Positions 50,954-61,545 of a DNA stretch of 64,000 nucleotides are shown piece after piece (the first letter of the stretch is position 1; each line of letters starts with the position of its first letter). The DNA comes from Cristatella mucedo (taxonomy: Eukaryota > Bryozoa > Phylactolaemata > Cristatellidae): contig WPIO01000006.1 of assembly GCA_009760855.2 (NCBI GenBank), positions 2,203,001-2,267,000 on the forward strand, written 5' to 3'. A program made the position numbers and the translations under genes. Below the pieces are notes generated by a model. It was not told the DNA's origin, did not search any database, and worked only from the letters and a program-made list of their open reading frames with translations.

Positions 50954-51348
50954 TCAAAGGGACCTGCGCGCGCGGTCGCCCGCCAAGTCGGACGCCGGCG
51001 CGCCGTCGTCCAACTTGGAGGCGGCGGCGGTGGCGGAACGACGGCCGCCGCGCTGCTGCCAGGGCGCCGCCGCCTCGCCGCTAGACGCACCCAAGTCGCC
51101 GTAGAACTTGCGTATCAGCGCGTCGTCGAGACCGTCCCGAACGGTGGCCGTGAGCGCGTCGCTGCGGCGCGTGCGGCTACCGGCGGCGCAGTACTGCCGC
51201 AGCTCGCTGCGACGGCACGGGTGGACGCAGCACTCGCACACGATGCCCTGCGTGCCCGACGAGCCGCCGCTGAGGTCGCGCTTCGTCAGGTACTTGGATG
51301 CCGCCATCTTGTCGATGAATATGCCGTCGGACCCGCCGACGACGGAAG
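50954..51348 (-). other. Insulin gene exon 3: end of C-peptide, A chain, C-terminal extension, stop
   Basis: The exon begins after the acceptor CTCCTTTTGCAG and completes codon 78 (Ala). It encodes the Lys-Arg site, the A chain and a tail with Arg-Arg pairs at 138-139, 180-181 and 205-206. A GTGCGT at 51090-51085 could be an alternative donor that would cut the tail near residue 164. No evidence here decides between the two ends. Confidence 0.8.
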
Positions 51349-51705
51349 CTGCAAAAGGAGAGCGCCGGCGGTGAGGAAACGGAGGCGGAGGCGGCGGCGG
51401 CACGAGCTGACGCGGCGGCGGGTAAGACGAGCGACCACCGCTCGCGAAGGGGCGAACGGCAGCCAGCGCTCACCCGTGTCGCGGCCGTGCCGGCCCGGCA
51501 TGGCGAAGCCGCGCGGTATGTTGATTGCGCCGCGGCAGATCTGCTTGATGAGCTCCGGCAGGCGCCGACTGCACGAGACGCGCGATTGAACGCGGCGGCC
51601 CTCGTAGAAGTCGGACAGCGTGCAGGTGCGCTCCAGCCCGGCGAGCGCGGTGAGCAGCTGCATGTACAGCAGCACCAGGCAGCAGACGGCTCGGCGGGCG
51701 TCCAT
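50954..51705 (-). CDS. ILP: Insulin-related peptide precursor, molluscan type (8 mature cysteines), two coding exons
   Basis: Secreted insulin-superfamily hormone precursor, expected to act on an insulin-type receptor tyrosine kinase. Coding joins 51705-51474 and 51348-50954 (minus strand), giving 208 residues. Residues 1-22 form a hydrophobic signal peptide with likely cleavage after ALA. The B chain has C28, C45 and C57; C45-x11-C57-R-G is the insulin B signature. A Lys-Arg at 100-101 ends the C-peptide. The A chain has GIVCECC at 112-118, then x3-C122, x8-C131, with Leu127 and Tyr130 at the usual A16 and A19 places. The extra Cys at 28 and 115 would give a fourth disulfide, as in molluscan insulin-related peptides. 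The intron falls in the C-peptide in phase 1, as in other insulin genes. An Arg-Arg at 138-139 follows the A chain and 69 more residues remain before the stop, unusually long for insulin. The start is chosen because a splice acceptor ends one base before this ATG and a signal peptide follows. Confidence 0.92.
51349..51473 (-). other. Insulin gene intron 2 (phase 1, 125 bp)
   Basis: GTGAGC donor at 51473 and a pyrimidine-rich CAG acceptor ending at 51349. It splits codon 78 after its first base. The insulin superfamily typically has a phase-1 intron at this place in the C-peptide, which supports both the gene model and the family call. Confidence 0.85.
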
Positions 51706-51706
51706 C
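51474..51706 (-). other. Insulin gene exon 2: signal peptide, B chain, start of C-peptide
   Basis: The exon is bounded upstream by the acceptor TTTCTCCCAG (AG at 51708-51707) and downstream by GTGAGC beginning at 51473. It carries one untranslated base, then codons 1-77 and the first base of codon 78. An Arg-Arg at residues 37-38 lies between the two first B-chain cysteines; whether it is cleaved cannot be told from sequence. Confidence 0.88.
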
Positions 51707-52214
51707 CTGGGAGAAAGAGAGCGCGCCAACTCAGGTCCACATCTCCGACGACCGCAACAACAAGAGCGCGGGCTCGTGTGCCGCCGCCGCATCGGCCGGC
51801 GGCTGCGGTCGGCGGCTAATCGGCCAGACCCGATGATCCGCTTTGATCGCGTTTGGCCCGCGAAGCTCGGCCCGCGAAGCTCGACCCGCTGCGTAAACAG
51901 CGGCCTCGGCGTCCTCAATGCAACGATGCCGTCGGCGTTCGCGACGGCGTCGGTCCGGTCGAGCCCTTCTCTCTCTCTCTCTCTCTCTCTCTCCCCATCG
52001 CACGGGCCTGGTCGGCGGCCGCTCTTTGTCATCGCGCTCGTGGCTGCGGCAGCCGGTCGGCATGCGGCCGAGCTCGCGGTGGCGGCTGCCAGTGCTGCAG
52101 TAGTGCAGGCGGCCGCCGAGGTCCGGTACTCGCCACCGATAGGTGCCGATAGCGCGGGCGGCGAAGAGCACCGCACCGCGAGCACGAGTAGCGTCGCAAA
52201 GGAGAGCAACTCAC
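51707..52214 (-). other. Insulin gene intron 1, in the 5' untranslated region (508 bp)
   Basis: A consensus donor GTGAGT starts at 52214 (after CACG) and a consensus acceptor ends at 51707, one base from the ATG. Vertebrate insulin genes also have a 5' UTR intron. The intron holds a short TC array (51968-51994 on the plus strand). Its reading frame stays open, but the only upstream ATGs in it lie inside the intron. Confidence 0.7.
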
Positions 52215-52312
52215 CGTGCAACAGCCGGTGCTGATCGGTTGCTAGCGACGCGCTCTCAAAAACGCAAGCAGCGACGTCGCAGCTCGACCTCCGGTGAACG
52301 CCAGCCGGCAAG
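52215..52312 (-). other. Predicted insulin gene exon 1 (5' UTR only)
   Basis: The 3' edge is set by the GTGAGT donor at 52214. The 5' edge is only estimated, at about 30 bp below the TATA-like box. No ATG occurs in this stretch on the gene strand, which fits a leader exon. Confidence 0.5.
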
Positions 52313-52337
52313 TGGCCGACGAAAGGCTCGCGACGGG

Positions 52338-52380
52338 TTTTATGCTGGCAATAGGCGGAGCCACGTGCCAGCCGTCCAAT
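52338..52380 (-). promoter_or_regulatory. Probable insulin gene core promoter: inverted CCAAT, E-box, TATA-like box
   Basis: Reading along the gene strand there is ATTGG (inverted CCAAT, 52380-52376), CACGTG (E-box, 52367-52362), a GC-rich CTCCGCC and ATAAAA (52343-52338). Spacing is compact and the TATA-like box lies about 125 bp above the leader-exon donor. Assignment is by motif and position only. Confidence 0.5.
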
Positions 52381-54020
<1,640 letters not shown>

Positions 54021-54228
54021 CAATGAGTGTCCCCTCAAGCGATTGTCTTATTTTGAATTTCGTAACCGTTCGCCGATGCGTTTGGCTGACGGCAGACAGC
54101 TGATGACGCCCGCTGTCTCCGAACCGGATGAACCATGCATGGACGGCCAGCAACCGACAGCGCCGAAAGTTCCGGCGGGGGGGGGGGGGGCACTCATCCC
54201 TCTCGCGCTTCGCCAGGCATCGCGATAG
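54021..54228 (+). other. Candidate exon, unidentified
   Basis: A strong acceptor-like TTCTCTTTTTTCCCCAG ends at 54020. The following frame reads NECPLKRLSYFEFRNRSPMR, then LADGRQLMTP, with ordinary composition, until a run of about 12 G. No good donor is visible and the family is not recognised. Confidence 0.25.
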
Positions 54229-54439
54229 CTGCTTGCACCGGCCGGGGGCTGCTAGGAAGTCTCGGCTGCTCGGCGAGGCCACTCTCGCCACTCCCTGCCC
54301 TGCACTTGCGCAGGCCAGTGAAGTAAAAGAAAAATAACCCACCGCCGCCTCTGGCGGCGTCCTCTGTTCGGCGGCAGCAAGTGGCAGGTCTGCTGCTGCT
54401 CAGACGACCTGCGTGACTAACTGCCGCGCAGCCTCATGC
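54229..54439. other. No recognised feature
   Basis: Unassigned sequence. Confidence 0.4.
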
Positions 54440-54548
54440 ACTCCCTTACTCTCTTTCTCGCTCTTTCTCTCTCTTTGCTCTCTTTCTCTCGCTATCTCTC
54501 ACTTTCTCTCTCTTTCTCTCCTCTCTCTCTCTCTCTTTTTGCTCTCCT

Positions 54549-54579
<31 letters not shown>

Positions 54580-54665
54580 TTCTCTCTATTTCTCTCGCTC
54601 TCTCTCTCTCTCTCTCTAACTCTCTAACTCTAGCTCTTTCCTCTCTCTCTCCCTCACTCTCCCGT
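54440..54665 (+). repeat. TC-rich array, degenerate
   Basis: TCTC, TTTC and TTGC variants; ends with TCTAACTC units. Confidence 0.93.
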
Positions 54666-55110
54666 CTTTCGTATAGCTTTGGGGCCGTCGCTTGCCGTAG
54701 TCTGCAGGCGGGGGGGGGGGGGTGGGGCGGCGGCATCCCTCACTGACTCGCTCTTCTCCTTCACCAGCTGTCGCCACCGTCCTCGGCTTCACCTCCCGCT
54801 TTACTAGAATAGCGCCCCATCGACCTCGCGCCGCCTCACCCACCACACAGAGCTCGGCTCAGACCCCTCCCTCCACGTTCTCCGCGCTCGATCAGTATGT
54901 GCACCTTCGTATATATGCAGGAACTTATATGTGCAGAATAGATACACATATTGAATACATTTAATTCACACATATAATCCATGCATGTCTCCAAGGCTCG
55001 CACTATCTTTATCTTTCTTTAGTTCTATTTCTATATCTATTTTTATTTCTATCTTCGTCTTTATTTCTGTCCTTATTTTCATCTCTGTATATAAAAATCT
55101 GTATCTATGT
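54666..55110. other. Unassigned, G-run and TCTAT repeats
   Basis: A run of about 12 G near 54711 and TTTCTATCT-type units at 55005-55100. Confidence 0.45.
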
Positions 55111-55912
55111 CCAGTGGCAAGACCATAATTTTCATTATGGGGACAAGACCCCCTCCCAGATTACCATGTAGCGGGGACTAGACTCAGCCTACATGAAAAT
55201 ATATCGAACAAAACTGTATAAAAATGTATCAAATAAACTCGAATCGAAGAAATTGTATCGAAGCGTAATCAGAAATAGCCTCACTTACCGTGTTAGAAGC
55301 AGAGCTGAACTCACTTTTCAGATTTCACTCCTGTTCCTATACTTGAAGTATTAGTCAAGTTATGGAATGTACAAGACATCAAGCTACACTGAAAATGAAG
55401 CTGTATAAAAGTCACAAGAAGGCTACCAAGCACACTAGACACGTACATCTCGATTTACCAAGGCTCAAAAAGTCAGAATACAGTTCTTGTACGATGCAGA
55501 TATTGATACTTGTTTTTGTAGGTATGCTGCTTCCAGTGTGCATCCGGGTCAGACATGGTTTTGCAATCATTTTCTCTTTCATGCGAAGTCATAAGAACTT
55601 ACGATCCCACGCCTAACTTGTTTGCATTTTGAAAGGTGCTCTGAAGAAATAATCGATCGTCGGACACATTTTATAAGTATTTTCTGGACATTCTCCTGAA
55701 TAAAAAATCATTACTAAATCGCGGTTTTTATTAGACGCCAGGTCGATGCTCACTCGTCGAGTTCAATTAAGACATAATTTCTTCGTTGGTGAAGGGCGTA
55801 GTAATAGGAGGCGGTCCAGGCCGCTCCCCCCCCCGTAGGCGGGGGGGGGAGGGGCAAATGCCGTTACCGCCACCCCACTGGAGTGATGGTGCACCCGACC
55901 ACTGGCTACGCC
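55111..55912. mobile_element. CAGTGG-ended repeat, diverged or composite
   Basis: The left end CAGTGGCAAGACCATAATTT and the right part GAAGGGCGTAGTAATAGGAG to CACTGG parallel the 47527 element. The centre (55200-55750) is AT-rich and unassigned. C-runs and G-runs face each other at 55826-55850. Confidence 0.4.
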
Positions 55913-56129
55913 GCAGTCTATCTCTATTTTTATCTCTACCTTTGCTGTTATCTCTATCCTCTCTCTGTCACTGTCTGTCTGTCTGTCTCTCCCTCTCTCT
56001 CGGTTCGTTCTCTCTCTCTTCCTCTTGCGGTCCTCTCCGAAATAAGGAGAGATCGATGTCAATCCAAAAGCTTCGCTTAAGAAGCGGAATAGAATGCACT
56101 TAGCGGCCATGTCTCCATTTTCGAAGAGC
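55913..56129. other. TCTAT/TCTC simple sequence and unassigned DNA
   Basis: Simple pyrimidine repeats to about 56030, then nothing recognised. Confidence 0.5.
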
Positions 56130-56205
56130 GACCGAGGTTTTTCCGCTGCAGGACTTGAATCTGCGACCTGAGTCCTTGTGGTTGAGCACCTTGCTCCTGA
56201 GTTAA
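56130..56205 (-). mobile_element. SINE head remnant
   Basis: GCTGCAGGACTTGAATCTGC (reverse of a B-box region), then GACCTGAGTCC and GTTGAGCACC. Confidence 0.5.
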
Positions 56206-56227
56206 GACCAATGTATATACATATATA

Positions 56228-56301
56228 AGTTATCTTAGGGTGCTATGCATAAAAATTATATATATGTATAATTATTTTGCATGGCACCCTAAGATAACTT
56301 G
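56228..56301. repeat. 23-bp inverted repeat made of SINE-2/LINE-A tail sequence
   Basis: AAGTTATCTTAGGGTGCTAT and its last 3 bases (56228-56250) pair with 56279-56301 at 22 of 23 positions, around an AT-rich loop. Confidence 0.9.
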
Positions 56302-56395
56302 ATTCCTATTCAGGCATTTCACATATGCCGCGGGGCTCGAGCCCACGACCTCGGTCGGCAACTACAAACATCTTGGTCGAGGCTAGCTTTCTTTT
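56302..56395 (-). mobile_element. SINE-2 copy, body
   Basis: ATATGCCGCGGGGCTCGAGC, then CCACGACCTCGGTCGGC and CTTGGTCGAGGCTAGC on the plus strand, the reverse of the SINE-2 body. Its tail is the right arm of the inverted repeat. Confidence 0.75.
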
Positions 56396-56609
56396 CTTCG
56401 TATGTATCCTCCTCGCATTCTCCCGCTCGTTCTCGCATTCATCTGTGTCATTCATTCATCTGTGTCTACCCTCGGCTCTTTAAGCCGGACCACGGCTCCT
56501 GGCAACAGCCTCGCATCCGAGGAGTCGCTTGCACGGCAGCAGTGCGCTGGCGACACAGCTGCTCAGCAGCAACAGGAGGCTTCCTATAAACGGCAGCAAG
56601 ACTATAGCT
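56396..56609. other. No recognised feature
   Basis: Unassigned sequence. Confidence 0.4.
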
Positions 56610-57285
56610 TGCTCGTCTAACGGCCTGTGCAAGCAGGCGCTTATAGCTGGAGCCAAACTCTGCAGCTAGGCTTGTCTGTCGTGAGCATCGCAGTTGCCAA
56701 ATCACACCACTTCTCGCCGACCTGCACCGGCTCCCAGTCGAGCAACGCATCGACTTCAAGATTCTGTCACTCACTTTTAGGTCCCTTCACTCTTTATCTC
56801 CAGTATACCTATCAGATCTAGTCCCCACCAGGTTAAGCATCATGCCACTCACTTTTCGAAATCTAACTGTTTACCCATATTTCGTTCAAATCTCATATCC
56901 ATGGGAGACCGTGCTTTCATTTCGTATGCTCACAAAGTCTGGAACTCACTCCCGACTTCCGTCACGACATTTGACTTGTCCACATTTAAAAGAAAACAAA
57001 AAACGCAGCTATTTATGACAGCATTCAGTGGGTCCCTGCGATTTTTATTTTATGTATTTATGTCCTTATGCGTGCTGACACTGTGCATGCTGCCACTAAC
57101 CATACTTTCCATGCTGGCCCTGTGCCCTGTCACCCCTAATCACAGTATTCTTGTTGTTTACTGAGCATGCTACCACTACCTATTAGGTCGTGCTTCCTTT
57201 GCAGTCAATTTAAAGCGCCTAGAAAGAGATTTAGTTCTCCGAGGGTGCTTTATCAAATGCATCGATATTATTAAAATTATTCTAG
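56610..57285 (+). mobile_element. LINE-A copy G: RT C-terminus to 3' end
   Basis: The translation runs through LSVVSIAVAKSHHFSPTC in a shifted frame, then AFISYAHKVWNSLPTSVTTF, then FKRKQKTQLFMTAF, the post-RT segment, and the 3' tail (AAAGCGCCTAGAAAGAGATT then ATT). Frame shifts near 56700-56880. Confidence 0.82.
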
Positions 57286-57584
57286 CCCCTGCTACTGGGC
57301 ACGAAGCACATCCGACTTCGCTCATTCGTCGGCGACGGCCGCAGCACCCCGACGATTCAACATTTGACGTTTCGTCAAACTCGCCTCTTGCTCTAACGGA
57401 CGCGCTAGCGGGAGGCTTCGCCCGCCGCCACCAGCTGCGTATCTCTCGAACCAGGTTCGCGCCCTCGCCGAACGCTGGGCGCGCTTTCGCCGCGAGTGCG
57501 ACACAACGGAGCCGAACCTTGCACGCCTGCGCTTCAATCGGCCCGTTTTTGCTGCCCATCTCTCTGGAACGTACGACTCAAGCG
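57286..57584. other. GC-rich spacer
   Basis: Unassigned sequence between two LINE-A copies. Confidence 0.4.
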
Positions 57585-58365
57585 TACGGTCATATCACCG
57601 AGCATCAAGGATGTCCTAGCATTAAGGATACCACGTCTAAGTTGGTCCATGCATTTGTGACATACCGTTTTGACTTCTGTAACTCACTGCTTGCTGGCCT
57701 ACCGGCATGTGCAATCAGGCGATTACAGCTGGTGCAAAACTCCGCAGCTAGGCTTGTCTGTCGTGAGCGTCGCAGTAGCCGCATCACGCCACTTCTCGCC
57801 GACCTGCACTGGCAACCAGTCAAGCAACGGATCGACTTCAAGGTTTTGTCGCTCACTTTTAGGTCACTTCATTCTATGGCTCCAGTCTATCTCTCAGATC
57901 TACTCCCCCACCAGGCCAAGCATCGTACCACCCGCTTTTCGGAATCTAACACTTTACCAATACCTCGTACAAACCTTAAATCCTTTGGAGACCGTGCATT
58001 TATTTTGTATGCTGCCAAAGCCTGGAACTTACCTCCGACTTGCATCACGACATCCCCTGACTGGACCACATTTAAAAAGAAACTAAAAACTCGTCTATTT
58101 ATGACAGCATTTAGTGGGTCCCTGTTATTCGTCCTTCATGTGCTTATGGGTGCTGACACTGGACGCTGCCACTAACCACATTTGCATGCTGACCCTGTGC
58201 ATGTCACCCCTGTGCATGTCACCATGTTATTCCTTTTGTTTATCAAGCATGATATCACTCACCGTTCAATCGCGTTTCCCTTTGCAGCAAATGTAAAGCA
58301 CATAGAAAGGGATTGAGTTCTCCGAGGGCGGTTTATCAAGCGCATTATTATTCTTATTATTATTG
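57585..58365 (+). mobile_element. LINE-A copy F: best-preserved RT C-terminal frame
   Basis: 5'-truncated copy. One frame stays open to 58175: KLVHAFVTYRFDFCNSLLAG, LVQNSAARLVCRERRSSR, HWQPVKQRIDFKVLSLTF, SFGDRAFILYAAKAWN and FKKKLKTRLFMTAFSGSL. The TAA of copies A and B is GAA (Glu) here. The 3' end is complete with an ATT tail. Confidence 0.9.
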
Positions 58366-59799
58366 CCAAGGAACGGAGCAGCGTTCGCCTCTAGCAGTGT
58401 CGTCACTTCCTGCCGCCGGCGCGCCTCGTTCCGGAGGACCGACGGCCGAGCTTGTCGACTTGCGGTCGCCCTAGGTATTTCCTAGGCCCAGGGGGTCTGG
58501 TTGATTGCGCTTCGCGGCCCGCGAGACGGTGGTGGGTCCTCCGAGTCGTGCAGCTCTGCAATCTTACAGCACTGCTATCGAGCGGGGCACGAGGTCAAGG
58601 ATTAGGTGCAAGGATTAGGGGAAGTGAGAAAAGCAGCAGCGGCATAAGAAACGTGGCAAACCACGTGACTGTTTGGCGGATGGCCGGCATAGCAGCAGGC
58701 ATCCGCCATCAACAGTGTGCAACTGAAATAATGATACAGCTAATCGATCAATTGCACCAAGAGGATGCGATAGAGGTGAAGGCTGAAACCAGTCCGTGCC
58801 GTTAAGCTAGACGGGTGGAAGTCTGGCCAAATGGGGGGAGCTTCATGTCGGGTTGGGGGCGAGGAGGGGTTGAATCGGGGCGGAGATCTGCAAAAACGAA
58901 GCGCTCGGTTACGAGCTCAAGGAAACGTCGCCTTCCCGACGCTTCCCGGAGGCGTACGGGGAGGGGCGGCTTTCAGAGGTTGACACTCGCGCCGGCACGC
59001 TTCGTCGCCGTGCATTTCGAGGCTTTTGTACGACGTTGCCACGCCTCTTCGCGTGCCAATTAAGCGGCCGAACTTGGCGAACGTCTTTGCAGTGGCTTCT
59101 TCTATTCTCCTTCTATTGCCCGCTCTCCGGCGAGGCTAGAGTGCGTTTCGGCGATGCTTCGAGCGCCGGCGTTTGAGCCTGATGACGTTCGAGGCGGAAG
59201 GGCACTCGACGACGTTCTTTGCTCGGGCTGTCGCCAGAGGATTTCGCCGCGAAACTCTTTGATGGAATAAACGCCGCCGCCGCCTAGTGCGGCGCTCGGC
59301 TGCCCGGGACGGCGCTGACGCGCCGCCGCAGGCTGCTAGCTGCGTCGGCAGCCCGCGATCTCAGTCACGGTCGATTAAGTTGCGCCACCGACCATTATCA
59401 GACCTCGCACGCGCGCGAGCGAGTAGCAGATTGCAGTTACTTAAGTCGACGGCGCTCAGCGCCTCCTGCACTCGCCTCTTCGTTCACACCCACCGTCGGC
59501 CGCAATCGGCCGTCACGGGTGACGACGTCGGACGCCATGACGTGCGAGCGAGCGAGGCGGCGCAAGCAGTTCGCGGTGAGGGTTCGGTCGCTGTCGTCGG
59601 ATTGTCGTCGCAGCGGCCGCCTTACCGCCAGCGGCTCCCGTCGCCTGGCAGAGCGCAACCGACGACCGCTGCCTGCGGGGCTAGGGCTAGCTCGCGGTAA
59701 CTTTAGCTAAGGAGCTGACTTTCCTCGCGAGCTGACTTTCGCTGGAGAGCCCGAAGGGCTCGCCGTCAACTCGCAAATACATAAGTTATATGTGTGTGT
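58366..59799. other. GC-rich, no gene recognised
   Basis: CpG-rich from about 58830. Open frames on both strands, none with a recognisable domain. Confidence 0.45.
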
Positions 59800-59901
59800 A
59801 TGTATATAAAAATATATATATATATAGCATATATATATATATATATATATACAGCATATACATATATATATACAGCATATACATATATATATATATACAG
59901 C

Positions 59902-59939
<38 letters not shown>

Positions 59940-59995
59940 CATATACATATATATATATATACAGCATATACATATATATATATATATATATATTT
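59800..59995 (+). repeat. AT-rich minisatellite: (TA)n with CAGCATATACA
   Basis: CAGCATATACA recurs about five times, separated by TA runs of varying length. Confidence 0.93.
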
Positions 59996-60009
59996 GCGAA
60001 TTGACGGAA

Positions 60010-60178
60010 TATATTTGCTGATTTAATAGCTTCATTTTGTAGAGCGACAGAAGAGCCTGAATAAATATCACCGCTGCTCGCAGGTGGCAGCAATTAGGAT
60101 GCGCCCACTGCAGGATTTGAAGCCGCGACCTCAGTCGTGAAGAGCGAATGCCTAACCTCTTGGGCTATCGCGGGTCTC
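60010..60178 (-). mobile_element. SINE-1 copy
   Basis: Plus strand GCTGATTTAATAGCTTCATT, AGCGACAGAAGAGCCTG, CACTGCAGGATTTGAAGCCG and GACCTCAGTCGTGAAGAGCG are the SINE-1 order reversed. Confidence 0.75.
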
Positions 60179-60231
60179 AAGCACGCCACCATTAATCACA
60201 ACAGCGAAACAGCGGCCAACGTATAGCTCAT

Positions 60232-60335
60232 AGATGTAAAGTGCCTATGCAGAGATTGAGTTCTCTGAGGGCGCTATATCAAATGCACTATCATTATTAG
60301 TACTACTATTATTAGTAGTATCATTATTATTAGCG
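60232..60335 (+). mobile_element. LINE-A 3' stub with extended ATT-like tail
   Basis: GATGTAAAGTGCCTATGCAG, then GAGTTCTCTGAGGGCGC, then ATTATTAGTACTACT-type repeats. Confidence 0.8.
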
Positions 60336-60846
60336 TAACAGTGAATTTAAAAGAACGCCAACTTTCGGCGCCCGGCTACAGCGACGGAAATGCATTTCGG
60401 GCGGCGCGCGTGTGGGTGAGTGGAGGGGGGGTCAATGGACGCTGGCTGCGATTACTGTCTAACCTCGGGCAGAGCCGTCCGCCGCCAGAGTGAATGTGTC
60501 GGTACCGAAATTGGGCCGCCGCACATTTCATCACGCATGGACTTTAAGTGCTACAGCTTCGAGTACGAGGAGACTGGGCGGCGGCGACTCACTGAAAGCC
60601 GCCGCCGCCCAGTCTCCCTGCTTTCGAGAAGCCCACTACGATGACGTCACGTCGCCGCCGCCGCCACCTCACCACCGCCGCAACACACCTCGCAACCACC
60701 TCACCGCTGCCGTCGCCTTGTTGTTTGGCTGCGGCAGCTGAAGATTGGCGGCGCCTGACAGGCGGGCATCGGGCCAGCGGGCGTCTTAGCTGCCGCGAGC
60801 GGAGCGGAAACAAGAGCGCGAGTTAGCAAGACGACCGATTGAGTGG
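60336..60846. other. GC-rich island, no gene recognised
   Basis: CpG- and GCC-rich; contains a long perfect inverted repeat listed separately. Confidence 0.45.
60569..60617. repeat. Perfect 18-bp inverted repeat, 13-nt loop
   Basis: GGAGACTGGGCGGCGGCG (60569-60586) and CGCCGCCGCCCAGTCTCC (60600-60617). Confidence 0.95.
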
Positions 60847-60855
60847 AGAGAGAGA

Positions 60856-60947
<92 letters not shown>

Positions 60948-61125
60948 TGAGAGAGGACCGAGACGGCTAGACGCGACGGAGCAGAGAGGGAGAGAGAGAG
61001 AGAGAGGGAGACAGAGAGATCATAAGACGTACAAGACAGAAGGAAGAAACAGAGACAATAGCAATGGAAGTCAGAGAGACAGAAAGAGACAGACACGGAG
61101 AGAGACAGACACGGAGAGAGACAGA
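60847..61125 (+). repeat. (GA)n array
   Basis: Near-pure GA at 60847-60945, then GA with GACA variants to about 61125. Confidence 0.95.
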
Positions 61126-61351
61126 CAGATAGGCAGGCTGAAAGAGGCGAGAATAGAGAGAACCTCATAGTCTAACCGCAACGATAAGTTGCTACCACGT
61201 CGCCACGTCTACCACGTCGGTACGAGTTCAGCAAGTTCATCGGTATGAGTTCATGATAAAAGTGAGGGTGGGAGGAACCACGAAGGCTCTCTTGCAGCTA
61301 CCAACAGACATGGGATTCTATCAGATTCTTTTTACTCGAAGGAGAGACAGG
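61126..61351. other. No recognised feature
   Basis: Unassigned sequence; a CACGTCG repeat near 61196-61218. Confidence 0.45.
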
Positions 61352-61355
61352 CGCG

Positions 61356-61412
<57 letters not shown>

Positions 61413-61545
61413 GAAAGGGGGCATAAGAAAAGCATTAGATCGATGGGGAGAGACATTCTGATAAAGAACAGAGACCGAACGAGGAAGATGGAAAGGATAA
61501 ACCGATAGAAAGGGAAAGGGGCGAGAGAGAGAGAGAGAGAGTTCA
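61352..61545 (+). repeat. (GA)n array and GA-rich sequence
   Basis: GA run at 61354-61410, purine-rich linker, second short GA run at 61524-61541. Confidence 0.9.

Noticed and set aside
50783-51589. A 268-codon plus-strand frame opposite the insulin gene
   Set aside because: It is the antisense of the insulin exons in GC-rich DNA and shows no domain.
51286-52311. A 341-codon minus-strand frame containing the insulin B chain
   Set aside because: It reads through both predicted introns and lacks an upstream ATG outside intron 1; the spliced model explains the A chain.
59766-60093. Tyr/Ile-rich open frames over the TA minisatellite
   Set aside because: Repeat-encoded; no gene.
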